NCBI GenBank assembly: GCA_002405835.1 | Contig: DHMO01000030.1 | Coordinates: forward strand, 78,125 to 142,124 | DNA length: 64,000 nucleotides | DNA from: Lentisphaeria bacterium UBA4640 | GTDB taxonomy: Bacteria > Verrucomicrobiota > Lentisphaeria > Victivallales > UBA1829 | Direction of reading: 5' to 3' | Shown here: piece by piece, positions 16,101 through 24,949 of the stretch | How the letters are laid out: each line of letters begins with the position of its first letter | How positions within the stretch are numbered: the stretch's first letter is position 1 | Made by a program: the position numbers and the translations under genes | The notes under the pieces: model-generated | Seen by the model: the letters and a program-made list of their open reading frames with translations, nothing else | What the model was told of the DNA's origin: nothing | The model's database searches: none

Positions 16101-18560
16101 ATGCACCTGAAAAATGTTACGCTGGAGCTCAGCTCCAAACCGTTCCGGGATGACTCGGAAGCGATGATGTACGCGGTCTGCCGCCGCATGTTCACCCAGT
16201 GGAAGCCGCTGACGGATACGGCGGATATTGTATCCGTTATGCTCTGGACCTCGGACGGGAGCGAGATTTTTGAATATTCCGGAGATCTTTCACAGACGTT
16301 TGAGTGGGCGTACTGGGCGGGATGCGCAAACCACACGCCGTGTCCGGAGAACGCCACGGAGCGGCAGAAACATCAGACGCATCACTATCCGGTCAAGGTC
16401 ATTCCGGATGCCGCGCCGCGCTCCTACGCGTGGCTGAAACGTCTGATTGAAGTCATCCGCGAGACGGGAGCGGAGATCGCGCAGAAACCGGTCCGCATCG
16501 GCGCAACCTACGACAACGGTCCCGAATTCGCCGTTTCCAAATTCAAATATGAGAAGCATCCCGAGATCTGCGGGGGACACACCATGTTCGCGAACAGCGT
16601 TGTCACCTGCACTGCGCGTTTCCATGCTGATTCGGAGCGCTACGCGGCGTATCCGGACGGCATTCCGGAGGGAACATCGGTCGGAACCTTCCTCGCAAAA
16701 CAGTACAAGGCAATGGAAAAAGACCTAGGGTTCGACTATCTCTGGCTCTCCAACGGCATGGGGTTCGGGACTGAGACCTGGGGAATAACCGGAATGCTGT
16801 TCGACAAACACATGTTTCATCCGGAAAAGGCGGGCGAGGCGGCGGACCGGATGCTCTCGTTCTGGAAGGATTTCTTTGATGCGTATCCGGAATGCGTTGT
16901 CGAAACGCGCGGCAGCAACTACTCCGCCGGTCTGGAGATTGCGACGGACGCATGCCCCATCCGCGAGCTTTACGGCAAGTACAGAATCGCACCTCCGGTC
17001 AACTCCCCGTGGGCGGCGCTGAACTTCAACACCGGACTCGAAATCGTCGCGTGGATGTCCCACATCGCGGAACTGCCCGACGACCGTCTCCCGTTCCGCT
17101 ATTACATCCACGATCCCTGGTTCTGCAACAGTCCGTGGCTCGACCGCTACGCACGGGAACCGTGGGATCTTTATCCGGTTCTCGCAGTTTCCAGAATAGA
17201 TGAAAACGGACGGACTGTCACCGCCAACAGTGTCGCTCTGCTTTCGGTCGACAGCACGTGGGGTGAGCTGCCGGATCAGGTTCCCCGCGAAGTCATTCCG
17301 CACCTGTTTGAGGCGTTTGACCGCGCGCCGGACCAGCCTTCGCCGCTCGTCTGGGTCTACCCGTTCGACGAGTATACCGACCATGTGCGCGGCGCGAACC
17401 CGCGTCCGGATATCGTGTTTACGGAGGAGATGTTCATCGGCGAATGCGTGCAGGAGGGACTTCCGCTGAATACGGTTGTCAGCACGCGCATTTTCCGCAA
17501 ACTGACCGCGGAGAAGAACCCGGTTTTGAAGGGGAAAATCCTTGTCGTTCCGGTTTCCGCCGCCGACGGAGCGAATATGGATGCTCTGGAATCGCATCTT
17601 GCTTCGGGCGGAAAGGTTCTGTTTTACGGCGTGATGCAGGGAGCACCGGAGCGTGCGAAAGCTCTGCTTCAGCTGCGTGCGGATACTGCGGTTTCCGGTG
17701 ATGTCACAGTTGAAAACCGCATGAAGGGCGACGTCTGTCCGGATGAATTCCCTTCAACGGTGCATATTCTTCCGCAGTATTCGTGCGGAGGACTCACGGA
17801 GGTCCCGTCGGAGGGGGCGTCATTCCTGACGCGTGCGGTTGCCCGGATCAATGGAGCGGAACGCATTCTTGCGCTGAGCCGGAGGCTTGAAAACGGTGCG
17901 GAAATCGGATTTGTCCGTGCGGTCCTTCCCGCATCGAACGATGTGTGGGGCGGACGCAACTTTGATTATGCGAAAGACGGTGAGATATTCCCCGCGCCGC
18001 GTCTGCTGCGTGATCTTGCCGGGGAATTCGGCTGGCAGCTCGCCTGTGCGCTCCGTTCACCTGAATCGAAGGTTCCGCGCACGAGTATTTCGCGTCATGA
18101 CAATGCGTTTTTCTTCTCGATGTACACGCCTGATACAACTGCGGAGATGCATGTGAACACTCCGTACGGTGTTCCGCTTGCGATAGAGGGCGAGACGTGG
18201 ATTGACGAATCCGGCAGCGGCGTATGGCATCCGGAGAAGAGCTGGCGCCGGGAGTGCCGCTGCTTTGTGAAGCAGCCGGAATCCTCGGTCGTTTCATTGA
18301 AACTTCAGCCGCAGAGCTATCCGTACTATTCGCGGTTCGGGCATCTGATGTGTTCGGGGTTGAAGAGTGCGGAAATCCGTTTCTTCCCGCCTCTTTCCGC
18401 GGGCGGGACTCCGGAGGTTGTGTGTGCTCCGGATGTCGGGATATACAACATCTTTGACAAGACGCCGATTCCTCTGGAATGGGAGCAGACCCCTGACGGT
18501 CCCTGCATCGTTGTGCGGAATGTTTCCGGCCGCGTGATATTTTCGATGGCCGCGAAATAA
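16101..18560 (+). CDS. large uncharacterised protein, possibly a glycoside hydrolase-like enzyme
   Basis: An 819-residue cytoplasmic protein with no signal peptide. The first ~400 residues read like a barrel: strand-like segments end in acidic residues (IGATYDNGPEFAVSK, YLWLSNGMGFGTETWG, CVVETRGSNYSAGLEIATD). A middle part (about 430-560, FIGECVQEGLPLNTVV then KILVVPVSAADGANMDALE) resembles the glutamine-amidotransferase-like domain found in many multidomain hydrolases. The rest is beta-rich. That architecture is seen in some beta-galactosidase-like enzymes, but I cannot name a family. The ATG at 16101 is preceded by AAGGAG (16088-16093); an earlier in-frame ATG at 16074 lacks one. Confidence 0.6.
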   Translation: MHLKNVTLELSSKPFRDDSEAMMYAVCRRMFTQWKPLTDTADIVSVMLWTSDGSEIFEYSGDLSQTFEWAYWAGCANHTPCPENATERQKHQTHHYPVKVIPDAAPRSYAWLKRLIEVIRETGAEIAQKPVRIGATYDNGPEFAVSKFKYEKHPEICGGHTMFANSVVTCTARFHADSERYAAYPDGIPEGTSVGTFLAKQYKAMEKDLGFDYLWLSNGMGFGTETWGITGMLFDKHMFHPEKAGEAADRMLSFWKDFFDAYPECVVETRGSNYSAGLEIATDACPIRELYGKYRIAPPVNSPWAALNFNTGLEIVAWMSHIAELPDDRLPFRYYIHDPWFCNSPWLDRYAREPWDLYPVLAVSRIDENGRTVTANSVALLSVDSTWGELPDQVPREVIPHLFEAFDRAPDQPSPLVWVYPFDEYTDHVRGANPRPDIVFTEEMFIGECVQEGLPLNTVVSTRIFRKLTAEKNPVLKGKILVVPVSAADGANMDALESHLASGGKVLFYGVMQGAPERAKALLQLRADTAVSGDVTVENRMKGDVCPDEFPSTVHILPQYSCGGLTEVPSEGASFLTRAVARINGAERILALSRRLENGAEIGFVRAVLPASNDVWGGRNFDYAKDGEIFPAPRLLRDLAGEFGWQLACALRSPESKVPRTSISRHDNAFFFSMYTPDTTAEMHVNTPYGVPLAIEGETWIDESGSGVWHPEKSWRRECRCFVKQPESSVVSLKLQPQSYPYYSRFGHLMCSGLKSAEIRFFPPLSAGGTPEVVCAPDVGIYNIFDKTPIPLEWEQTPDGPCIVVRNVSGRVIFSMAAK

Positions 18561-18980
18561 GGCGGCATTGCACACAAGGAAGCACTCAAAAATGGAGCAA
18601 AGAGCATGTGAGCGGATAACTCCTGTGCTGTTGCCGGAGAGATCGGAACGAAAGGATTTGTCCGGCTCCATTTTGAGGCTTCCTGCCAACAGGTGGCGGA
18701 TAACGTCCGGGAAATTGTGCAACTGGCTGCTTCGTTTCAAGCACCGGGAACAGTCCATTCAATTTACTATGGGAAATCAGATGTAAGTTGTTTAATATCA
18801 AAAACTTGTTGCTTGTTTTTTTTGTTTTGCTGAAATATGAATAGTGTATTTTAAAAAATATTTAAATTGTTTAAACGTGTGGTTCTTGATTTTTATAAAA
18901 CGTATGATATATTAATTGGGATGTTGGGAGTCTGTATAGGTTTTGATGTAATATGTTTTTCTTAAAAGAAAGGGGTGGTT
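18561..18980. other. 420-base gap, AT-rich in its right half
   Basis: No convincing gene is seen. The left half (to about 18785) has normal GC and only short frames without ribosome binding sites. The right half drops sharply to AT-rich sequence and holds the candidate promoter of the following gene. The composition change may mark the edge of acquired DNA. Confidence 0.5.
18886..18913 (+). promoter_or_regulatory. promoter for the phosphoglycerol transferase-like gene
   Basis: TTGATT (18886-18891), 16-base spacer, TATATT (18908-18913), about 70 bases upstream of the ATG at 18981. Confidence 0.5.
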
Positions 18981-20960
18981 ATGTTTCATAAGAGAATTTT
19001 TATGTATATGCTGATTTTTGTTTCAACCGTCTTCTTTGTGATGAATTATATTTTTGAATGGTTTAAAATTTTTGGTTTTGTTATGAGTGTTCATTATATT
19101 TTAATCGCAGCCTCTGTTTTCGCTTTTCTTTATCTGTTTCCTAAACATAAAAAAATCGTTCTGGCAGGGTGTTTTTGCTTTTGTCTGATATGGAACTTTA
19201 TTTTTACGGTTTATCTTGGATTCATTATGGAAAGCGGGCGCGGATTTGATTTAGATAATTGCTACCATTTGTTTCATGTAGGAGGCTGGATAGACTATAT
19301 ATCCATGGATCTGCCCTTTTTCATTATGGGAATAACAGCTGTTCTGCTGCTGACAATCTTGATTGTTGCTGTTCCTGCGTTGAGTTTCCGGTATTTCTCT
19401 GCACAAAGAAACAGACAGACTTTATGCGCTGCATGGGGAATTATAGGACTGTTTATCTTTTTCTTCTGTACGAACAATCCTCCATGCGAAGAACTTTTTA
19501 ATTTGATTAAAGGGGTTCGTTCCGCACAAAAATATTTCTGCACAGATGCTGCAAGCTATCTGGAATGCGGTATTAAACTCACTCCTGTTTCATGGACGGA
19601 AGTGCAGGCAAAAAAAGGAAAAAATCTTGTATATATCATATTGGAAAGTACAGAAAACACTTTTCTTGATCAGGAAAAATTTCCGGGTCTGCTTCCTCAA
19701 CTCTCAGAGTTCCGGAAACACGCATTGTCATTTACAAATGTTTCCTGTGCTCAGAATTCATTCACTACATCCGCGGCGATGTTTACTGCTATGACAGGGT
19801 TTTATATGACACCTCTGCATTTGAGGGGCGGATTCAATAAGGGATACAATCTCGGTACCGGAGCTCAATTCAGTTCTTTTCCGCGTATTCTGCATCAGGC
19901 CGGTTATGAGCAGATTTTTCTTGTAGGGTGTTCGGCTAATTTTGCAAGAACAGACAGCTTTGTTGTGGATCAGGGGTATGACCGTTTGTGGGAGGGTATA
20001 AAAAAGAAACGGGTTACCGACTGGACATTTTCCGTTCGCGATTCTGCGGTTTATGAGCAGGCATGGCGAACTTATCAGGAACTCGCTCAAAAAGGCAGGC
20101 CGTTCAATTTGACTCTTTTGACAATAGATGCACATGGTCCTGACGGGTTTTACTCTCCGGAAGAACCTGCGTATCCTCTGCAGGGGAACGAACCCAACAA
20201 TCTGTTCAATGCAATGTATGCAAGTGATGCGGCCCTAGGTCTGTTTCTTAAACGGCTCCGCCGGCATCCCGCAGCAAAAGACACCTGCATTGTCATCACC
20301 AATGATCACCTGGCTCATGAATACACAAACTGCACCGATATTCTGAAAACAAACCCCAGGCGCCGTTTGGTGTTTATGATAGAAAACAGTGTTAAAACCT
20401 GCCGAAATACGGATGTTGAAGGGCGTACTTTTGATATCGCTCCAACAATCCTTGATGCTATGGGTGTGAAGCATGATTATCTGTTTCCGCTTGGAGAAAG
20501 CCTTTTCGGAACACCGGATTCCAGACGTTTGGAACCAACAGAAAAACAGCAGAAACTTCTTACGTATTATACAATCATGAAGTCATCCAATATGTTGAAA
20601 ATGCCGTTGAATATTCAGGTTGCAGTCAAACCGTATCCGTTAATTCAAATCAATCAGCAGATGCATCCTTTGCTGCTTGGAGAAGCGAACGACGTGCCTG
20701 GAGACGGAGAGGGAGTGTTTATCGGCTTCAACGGCAATATCATTGATCAGCCGGTTCTCTCTTTCCGCAATGAGAGCGAATATAAGAAAATAAAAAGAAA
20801 AAAGTTTTCAAACAGCATTGTCGTTGGAAAAGTTGCCAGAAACCAGACAGGGTTTTCGGAAAAGGAATGGGGTAAATTTTACTTGAAAGCTCAAATAAAC
20901 GGCAAAGAAAAAATTGTTTTCAAGGACCAGCCGGTTGAACTGGCCCTGGTATTCCGGTAG
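18981..20960 (+). CDS. LtaS/OpgB-like phosphoglycerol transferase (alkaline phosphatase superfamily)
   Basis: A 659-residue protein. Four or five membrane helices fill the first ~165 residues, followed by a sulfatase-type domain: IILESTENTF (metal-binding Glu), NSFTTSAAMFTAMTGF (region of the nucleophilic Thr), TIDAHGPDGFY and ITNDHLAHEY (metal-binding Asp/His). Relatives such as LtaS and OpgB (MdoB) move phosphoglycerol onto polymers or glucans outside the membrane; related EptA-type enzymes move phosphoethanolamine. Which applies here is unknown. The ATG at 18981 follows AAAGGGG; a GTG two codons earlier overlaps that site. The gene is clearly AT-richer than its neighbours, suggesting transfer. 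Confidence 0.75.
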   Translation: MFHKRIFMYMLIFVSTVFFVMNYIFEWFKIFGFVMSVHYILIAASVFAFLYLFPKHKKIVLAGCFCFCLIWNFIFTVYLGFIMESGRGFDLDNCYHLFHVGGWIDYISMDLPFFIMGITAVLLLTILIVAVPALSFRYFSAQRNRQTLCAAWGIIGLFIFFFCTNNPPCEELFNLIKGVRSAQKYFCTDAASYLECGIKLTPVSWTEVQAKKGKNLVYIILESTENTFLDQEKFPGLLPQLSEFRKHALSFTNVSCAQNSFTTSAAMFTAMTGFYMTPLHLRGGFNKGYNLGTGAQFSSFPRILHQAGYEQIFLVGCSANFARTDSFVVDQGYDRLWEGIKKKRVTDWTFSVRDSAVYEQAWRTYQELAQKGRPFNLTLLTIDAHGPDGFYSPEEPAYPLQGNEPNNLFNAMYASDAALGLFLKRLRRHPAAKDTCIVITNDHLAHEYTNCTDILKTNPRRRLVFMIENSVKTCRNTDVEGRTFDIAPTILDAMGVKHDYLFPLGESLFGTPDSRRLEPTEKQQKLLTYYTIMKSSNMLKMPLNIQVAVKPYPLIQINQQMHPLLLGEANDVPGDGEGVFIGFNGNIIDQPVLSFRNESEYKKIKRKKFSNSIVVGKVARNQTGFSEKEWGKFYLKAQINGKEKIVFKDQPVELALVFR

Positions 20961-21005
20961 ACGGCAGTGTCTTTTCTGATGCCGCCGGAGTGGAGACCGT
21001 TGAAT

Positions 21006-21992
21006 TCAGCTGCCCGACTGTTTTTTGTGCTTGTCGAACACGAAAAAGAGACCGCCGAGGAGATTGAAGGCGATGATGATCATCGTAAACGAAAGCGCGG
21101 TGGCGAGCGCCTGCCGGGCGTCCATGCCGGAGGATTCCAAGATGTTCTTCACAATGAAGTCGCGCGCGCCGACGCCGGACGGCGTGAGCGGGAGGAGGCC
21201 GGCGATGTTGCCGAGCGTGATCGCTTCAATCGTGATCCCGGCTTTGTTCCAGGACGCATCCACGCCGTGCGCGACGAAAAATCCGGCGACTCCAAGCACC
21301 GCATTGACCAGAATCATGCTGGCGGCTATGCAGATGATGATCTCCTTCCGGTTCTCCCGGTAGGAGTCAATCGCATCCGAAACTTTCGTGAAAAGACCGT
21401 GCGTCATGCGGTCGGCAAACGACTGCAGCGCACGGTAAAGCGCAATTCTTTCGAGAAGGTGATGCCAGAAGACAACGACGGCGGCAAGCAATCCGCAGAC
21501 ACTTCCGCCGAGCAGAAGCCAGATCAGCGCGCGCATCACACCCGAACCCGTGTCGAGAGCGTTCAGGCAGAGCGGAAGCATGACAAGCGCCATCAGAAAA
21601 ATGCCGATCATGCCGGTGAAACGGTCCATCAGAATCGTGAACGCTCCCACGAATTTCTGTTCTTTCGGCACACGCGCGGTCAGAAAACCGATGCGGACGA
21701 GGTCGCCGCCGATCGCTCCGCCGGGAATCACCAGCGAAAAGAAGAAAGACTGCATGGTCAGCGAAAACGCTTCCGCCATCGAACAGTCGATTCCGCGCAC
21801 GCGGAGCAGCAGGTGCCAGCGCCAGGCGTTCGCCCAGATGTGAATTCCGTAAAGGAGAAACGCCGCGGCGAGCCAGCCCGGGTGAATCGCCCGGAATGCG
21901 GCCAGAAGACCCTCGGAGTTGCGCGTGACAAGGAACGCGACGATTGCGGCGGCAATCAGAAGTTTCAGCAGCGGAGCCGCAAATTTTTTCAT
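21006..21992 (-). CDS. flippase-like membrane protein (LPG synthase TM family, UPF0104)
   Basis: A 328-residue protein with about eight membrane helices. It matches the lysylphosphatidylglycerol synthase transmembrane region family: WRWHLLLRVRGI after the second helix, SLVIPGGAIGGDLVRIGFL, and LLPLTPSGVGARDFIV near the C-terminus. Members without the synthase domain are thought to move or handle lipid-linked substrates. The ATG at 21992 is preceded by AAAGGG; the open frame extends further upstream, but that part overlaps the divergent gene and is not membrane-like. Convergent with the phosphoglycerol transferase gene and divergent from the ymdB-like operon. Confidence 0.8.
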   Translation of the reverse strand: MKKFAAPLLKLLIAAAIVAFLVTRNSEGLLAAFRAIHPGWLAAAFLLYGIHIWANAWRWHLLLRVRGIDCSMAEAFSLTMQSFFFSLVIPGGAIGGDLVRIGFLTARVPKEQKFVGAFTILMDRFTGMIGIFLMALVMLPLCLNALDTGSGVMRALIWLLLGGSVCGLLAAVVVFWHHLLERIALYRALQSFADRMTHGLFTKVSDAIDSYRENRKEIIICIAASMILVNAVLGVAGFFVAHGVDASWNKAGITIEAITLGNIAGLLPLTPSGVGARDFIVKNILESSGMDARQALATALSFTMIIIAFNLLGGLFFVFDKHKKQSGS

Positions 21993-22050
21993 TTTTTCCC
22001 TTTCGATTTGCAGAATGCCCGTTGAACGGTTATATTTCCAAGAAACGTAC

Positions 22051-22079
22051 AATATACAACAGCATTGCATGGATTGCAA
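22051..22079 (-). promoter_or_regulatory. promoter for the flippase-like gene
   Basis: On the minus strand TTGCAA (22074-22079), a 17-base spacer and TATATT (22051-22056), about 60 bases upstream of the ATG at 21992. Confidence 0.55.
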
Positions 22080-22100
22080 CAAACGGGAAGGATTTTTTGA

Positions 22101-22910
22101 ATGAGCGGACCAGTTCTCAATCTGCTGTTCCTCGGAGACGTTGTCGGGAAGGGCGGGCGCTGCGCGGTGCGTGACCTCGTGCCGGATTTGAAACGGGAAT
22201 TCAACTGCCAGTTCGTCATCGTCAACGCCGAAAACTGCGCAAACGGTTCCGGCATGACGGCGGCGTGTCTCAAGGAAATGCCCGGAGTCGATATGTTCAC
22301 CTCCGGTGACCACACGTGGGATCAGAAAACTTTCGAGCAGGAAATCCGCGATGTCCCGAATCTGGTGCGTCCCGCGAATTTCTCCAGTCTTCAGCCCGGA
22401 GTCGGCTGGCGCAGACTCAAAAACCCTGCGGGCGGCGAAGTCGCCGTGATCTCCCTGATAGGAAAAGTGTTCATGAAGGATTCCGCATACTGTCCGTTTG
22501 AAACGGTTGAAAACATTCTCAAACAGATTCCGCTGACCTGCAAATGCGTCGTTGTGGACATCCATGCGGAGGCGACGAGCGAGAAGGCGGCGATGGCGTG
22601 GATGCTTGACGGCAAAGTCACCGCCGTTATCGGAACGCACACGCATGTGCAGACCAACGACGCCCGCATCCTGCCCAATGGAACCGCGTTTCTGACCGAC
22701 GCCGGAATGGTCGGCGCGAACGACTCCATTCTCGGACGCGAAGTCGAATCCGTTGTCCGTAAATTCCGCACGGGAATGCCCCAGCGGCTCCCGGTCTGCG
22801 AAAAAAACATCCGTCTCGACGGCGCGGTCGTTTCCTATGAACTCATGACGGGAAAAGCCGTTGCAATCAAACCGATTTCAAGAATGTACCAGCAGGAGAA
22901 ATATCAATGA
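22101..22910 (+). CDS. YmdB-family metallophosphoesterase
   Basis: A 269-residue protein matching the YmdB/TIGR00282 family of dinuclear-metal phosphodiesterases. Metal-ligand motifs are visible: LFLGDVVGKGGR, VNAENCANGSGM, FTSGDHTWDQ and GTHTHVQTNDARILPNG. The Bacillus member hydrolyses 2',3'-cyclic nucleotides and affects biofilm; bacterial relatives often sit next to DNA-repair or cofactor genes, as here. Its stop overlaps the nadC start (ATGA). First gene of a four-gene rightward operon (phosphoesterase, nadC, ruvA, 2H protein). Confidence 0.88.
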   Translation: MSGPVLNLLFLGDVVGKGGRCAVRDLVPDLKREFNCQFVIVNAENCANGSGMTAACLKEMPGVDMFTSGDHTWDQKTFEQEIRDVPNLVRPANFSSLQPGVGWRRLKNPAGGEVAVISLIGKVFMKDSAYCPFETVENILKQIPLTCKCVVVDIHAEATSEKAAMAWMLDGKVTAVIGTHTHVQTNDARILPNGTAFLTDAGMVGANDSILGREVESVVRKFRTGMPQRLPVCEKNIRLDGAVVSYELMTGKAVAIKPISRMYQQEKYQ

Positions 22911-23779
22911 AAACTCTGCCTAAAATCGACTGGGAGCGCGTGGATGCGCTCATCCGTATGGCGCTCGACGAAGACCTCGGCGGACGCGGCGACACCACCA
23001 CAATTTCCGTGATCGGCGAAGATCTCGTCGTCGACGCCGTGTTCCTTGCGAAGGAGGACTGTGTCTGCGCGGGGCTCTGCGTTGCGGAGCGTCTGATGAA
23101 GACCGTCGACCCGAAGATCGAGTGGAAATCCGTCGTGAACGAGGGTGATTTCTGTCCGAAGGGGACAATCATGGCGAAACTGCACGGTCCGGCGCGCTCG
23201 CTCCTGACCGGCGAACGCACGGCGCTGAACTTTGTGCAGCGTCTCTGCGGCGTTGCGACGGCGGCGCACAAATACCAGCAGGCGGCCGGTGACAAATGCG
23301 CGATTCTCGACACCCGCAAGACCACGCCGGGATACCGCAATCTGGAAAAATATGCGGTCGCGGTCGGCGGAGCATCGAATCACCGCATCGGGCTTTATGA
23401 CCGCATCATGATCAAAGACAACCATCGCGAGCTCGCCGGGCTCGGCGGAACGGGCGGCATTCTGCGCTCTGTCGCGAACGCCCGCAAGCTCTATCCGGAT
23501 CTTGAAGTCGAAGTAGAAATCGACTCCCTTGCCGAGCTTCCCGAAGCGCTTGAATCGAAGGCGGAATACATCCTTCTTGACAACATGTCCACGGCGGATA
23601 TGGCGGAAGCTGTCCGCATGACGGCGCACCGCGCGAAACTGGAAGCGAGCGGCAACATGACACTCGCCCGCATTCCCGAAGTCGCCGCGACGGGTGTCGA
23701 TTTCATCTCCTCCGGCGCGCTGACCCACTCGGTCAAGTCCGCCGATATTTCGATGGATATCATCGAACCGGGGAAGTGA
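22907..23779 (+). CDS. nadC: nicotinate-nucleotide diphosphorylase (carboxylating)
   Basis: A 290-residue enzyme that makes nicotinate mononucleotide from quinolinate and PRPP in NAD synthesis. Diagnostic motifs: DEDLGGRGDTTT near the N-terminus, LTGERTALNFVQRLCGVAT, DTRKTTPGYRNLEKYAV, NHRIGLYDRIMIKDNH and the C-terminal DFISSGALTHSV. Length is normal for the family. It overlaps the phosphoesterase gene by 4 bases and is followed 3 bases on by ruvA. nadA and nadB are not in the window. Confidence 0.96.
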   Translation: MKTLPKIDWERVDALIRMALDEDLGGRGDTTTISVIGEDLVVDAVFLAKEDCVCAGLCVAERLMKTVDPKIEWKSVVNEGDFCPKGTIMAKLHGPARSLLTGERTALNFVQRLCGVATAAHKYQQAAGDKCAILDTRKTTPGYRNLEKYAVAVGGASNHRIGLYDRIMIKDNHRELAGLGGTGGILRSVANARKLYPDLEVEVEIDSLAELPEALESKAEYILLDNMSTADMAEAVRMTAHRAKLEASGNMTLARIPEVAATGVDFISSGALTHSVKSADISMDIIEPGK

Positions 23780-23782
23780 ATC

Positions 23783-24403
23783 ATGATTTCGCGTCTGAGA
23801 GGAACCCTGATTGAATCCTCCTTCACGGAGGCGCTGATTGAGTGTGCGGGAGTCGGCTACAGCGTCAACATCCCGCTCTGCACCTACGACAAACTTCCCC
23901 AGCCGGGAAACGAGGCGGTTCTGCACACCGTGCTCATCGTGCGCGAGGATGATATGAGTCTGTACGGTTTTGCCACGCCGCGCGAACTGAAGATTTTCCG
24001 GCTGCTCTGCACCGTGAACGGAATCGGCGCGAAAACGGCGCTGAACATTCTGAGCAGTCTGAACATTCCGTCGTTCTGTCAGGCGATCCTCTCGGCGGAT
24101 ATCCGTTCGCTGAAGAAAATCAACGGCGTCGGTCCCAAGTCCGCGGAGCGCATGGTTGTGGAACTGCGCGACAAAATCCGCGACATCGACCCCTCCGCGG
24201 AGTACACAGCCGGAGCCTCCGGCGCGGCGCCCGCCGCAATCGACCGCAACACGGAAGATGCGATTATGGCGCTCGAAAAACTCGGTTTCCAGCGCGCGAA
24301 AATCCAGAAGTGCGTCATCGACGTCGCCGCTTCTCTTCCCGAAAAAGAGCGTTCGGTGGAAAACATCATCCGCCATTCGCTCCAGTCGCTCAACAAGGGA
24401 TGA
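23783..24403 (+). CDS. ruvA: Holliday junction branch migration subunit RuvA
   Basis: A 206-residue protein that binds four-way DNA junctions and loads the RuvB motor. It has the N-terminal OB fold (MISRLRGTLIE, then VGYSVNIPL), two helix-hairpin-helix motifs (VNGIGAKTALNIL and INGVGPKSAERMVVEL), an acidic linker and the C-terminal domain III (DAIMALEKLGFQRAKI) that contacts RuvB. ruvB and ruvC are not adjacent; instead it lies between nadC and a 2H-type gene, 3 bases from each. Confidence 0.96.
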   Translation: MISRLRGTLIESSFTEALIECAGVGYSVNIPLCTYDKLPQPGNEAVLHTVLIVREDDMSLYGFATPRELKIFRLLCTVNGIGAKTALNILSSLNIPSFCQAILSADIRSLKKINGVGPKSAERMVVELRDKIRDIDPSAEYTAGASGAAPAAIDRNTEDAIMALEKLGFQRAKIQKCVIDVAASLPEKERSVENIIRHSLQSLNKG

Positions 24404-24406
24404 CGC

Positions 24407-24949
24407 ATGGAAGAACTCATCGAATCGCCCGCCTATATCGTGCTTGACATTCCGTCTCCGATGGCGGAATGGATCAAACTTGTGCGGCAGCGGTTTGACG
24501 AGGAGCGGTCGCGTCTTCCCGCGGAAATCACCCTGACAGGTTCCTGCGGGACCGGGCTGATTTCGAAAGGGCAGTCGCTGCGGGAAATCTCCGCACTGCT
24601 GGATGAAGCCGTGAAGAAAATCGAACCGTTTTCCGCAGAATTCGGCGATGTTCAGCGGTTTGAGAACACCGATATTTACTTTCTTGATGTGAAGGACCCT
24701 GAACCGTTCCGGAATGCGCACAGGATTATTTCGGAGAGCGGAATCCGGTTCGAGCCGTCGCCGTACCCGTACCGCCCGCACTGCACGCTCAAGCTCCGCA
24801 AGCCGCCGAAGAGCGTTGAGGAGTTTTTTGAGCTTTTCTTCCTTCAGGCTCCGAAAGAGCCGTTTACTTTGAATTTGCTTTCCGTCTATTCGCTTCCCGG
24901 TCCGGATTCCTGCGAGCTTCTTTATAAATCGGAGCTCGGCAGAAGCTGA
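24407..24949 (+). CDS. 2H phosphoesterase-like protein, degenerate first motif
   Basis: A 180-residue protein resembling the 2'-5' RNA ligase/2H phosphoesterase superfamily. The second motif is intact (RPHCTLKL, His125 and Thr127). At the expected first motif the sequence is EITL (Glu40-Thr42), so the first catalytic His is replaced by Glu. The fold pattern between them (alternating strands and helices, FENTDIYFLDV) fits. With one His missing, phosphoesterase activity is doubtful. It follows ruvA by 3 bases and its last 28 bases overlap the end of the convergent apbE gene. Confidence 0.6.
   Translation: MEELIESPAYIVLDIPSPMAEWIKLVRQRFDEERSRLPAEITLTGSCGTGLISKGQSLREISALLDEAVKKIEPFSAEFGDVQRFENTDIYFLDVKDPEPFRNAHRIISESGIRFEPSPYPYRPHCTLKLRKPPKSVEEFFELFFLQAPKEPFTLNLLSVYSLPGPDSCELLYKSELGRS

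Noticed and set aside
18568..18801. Short frames of about 70 codons on both strands in the gap after the 819-residue protein gene
   Set aside because: They lack ribosome binding sites and domain matches, and they overlap each other.
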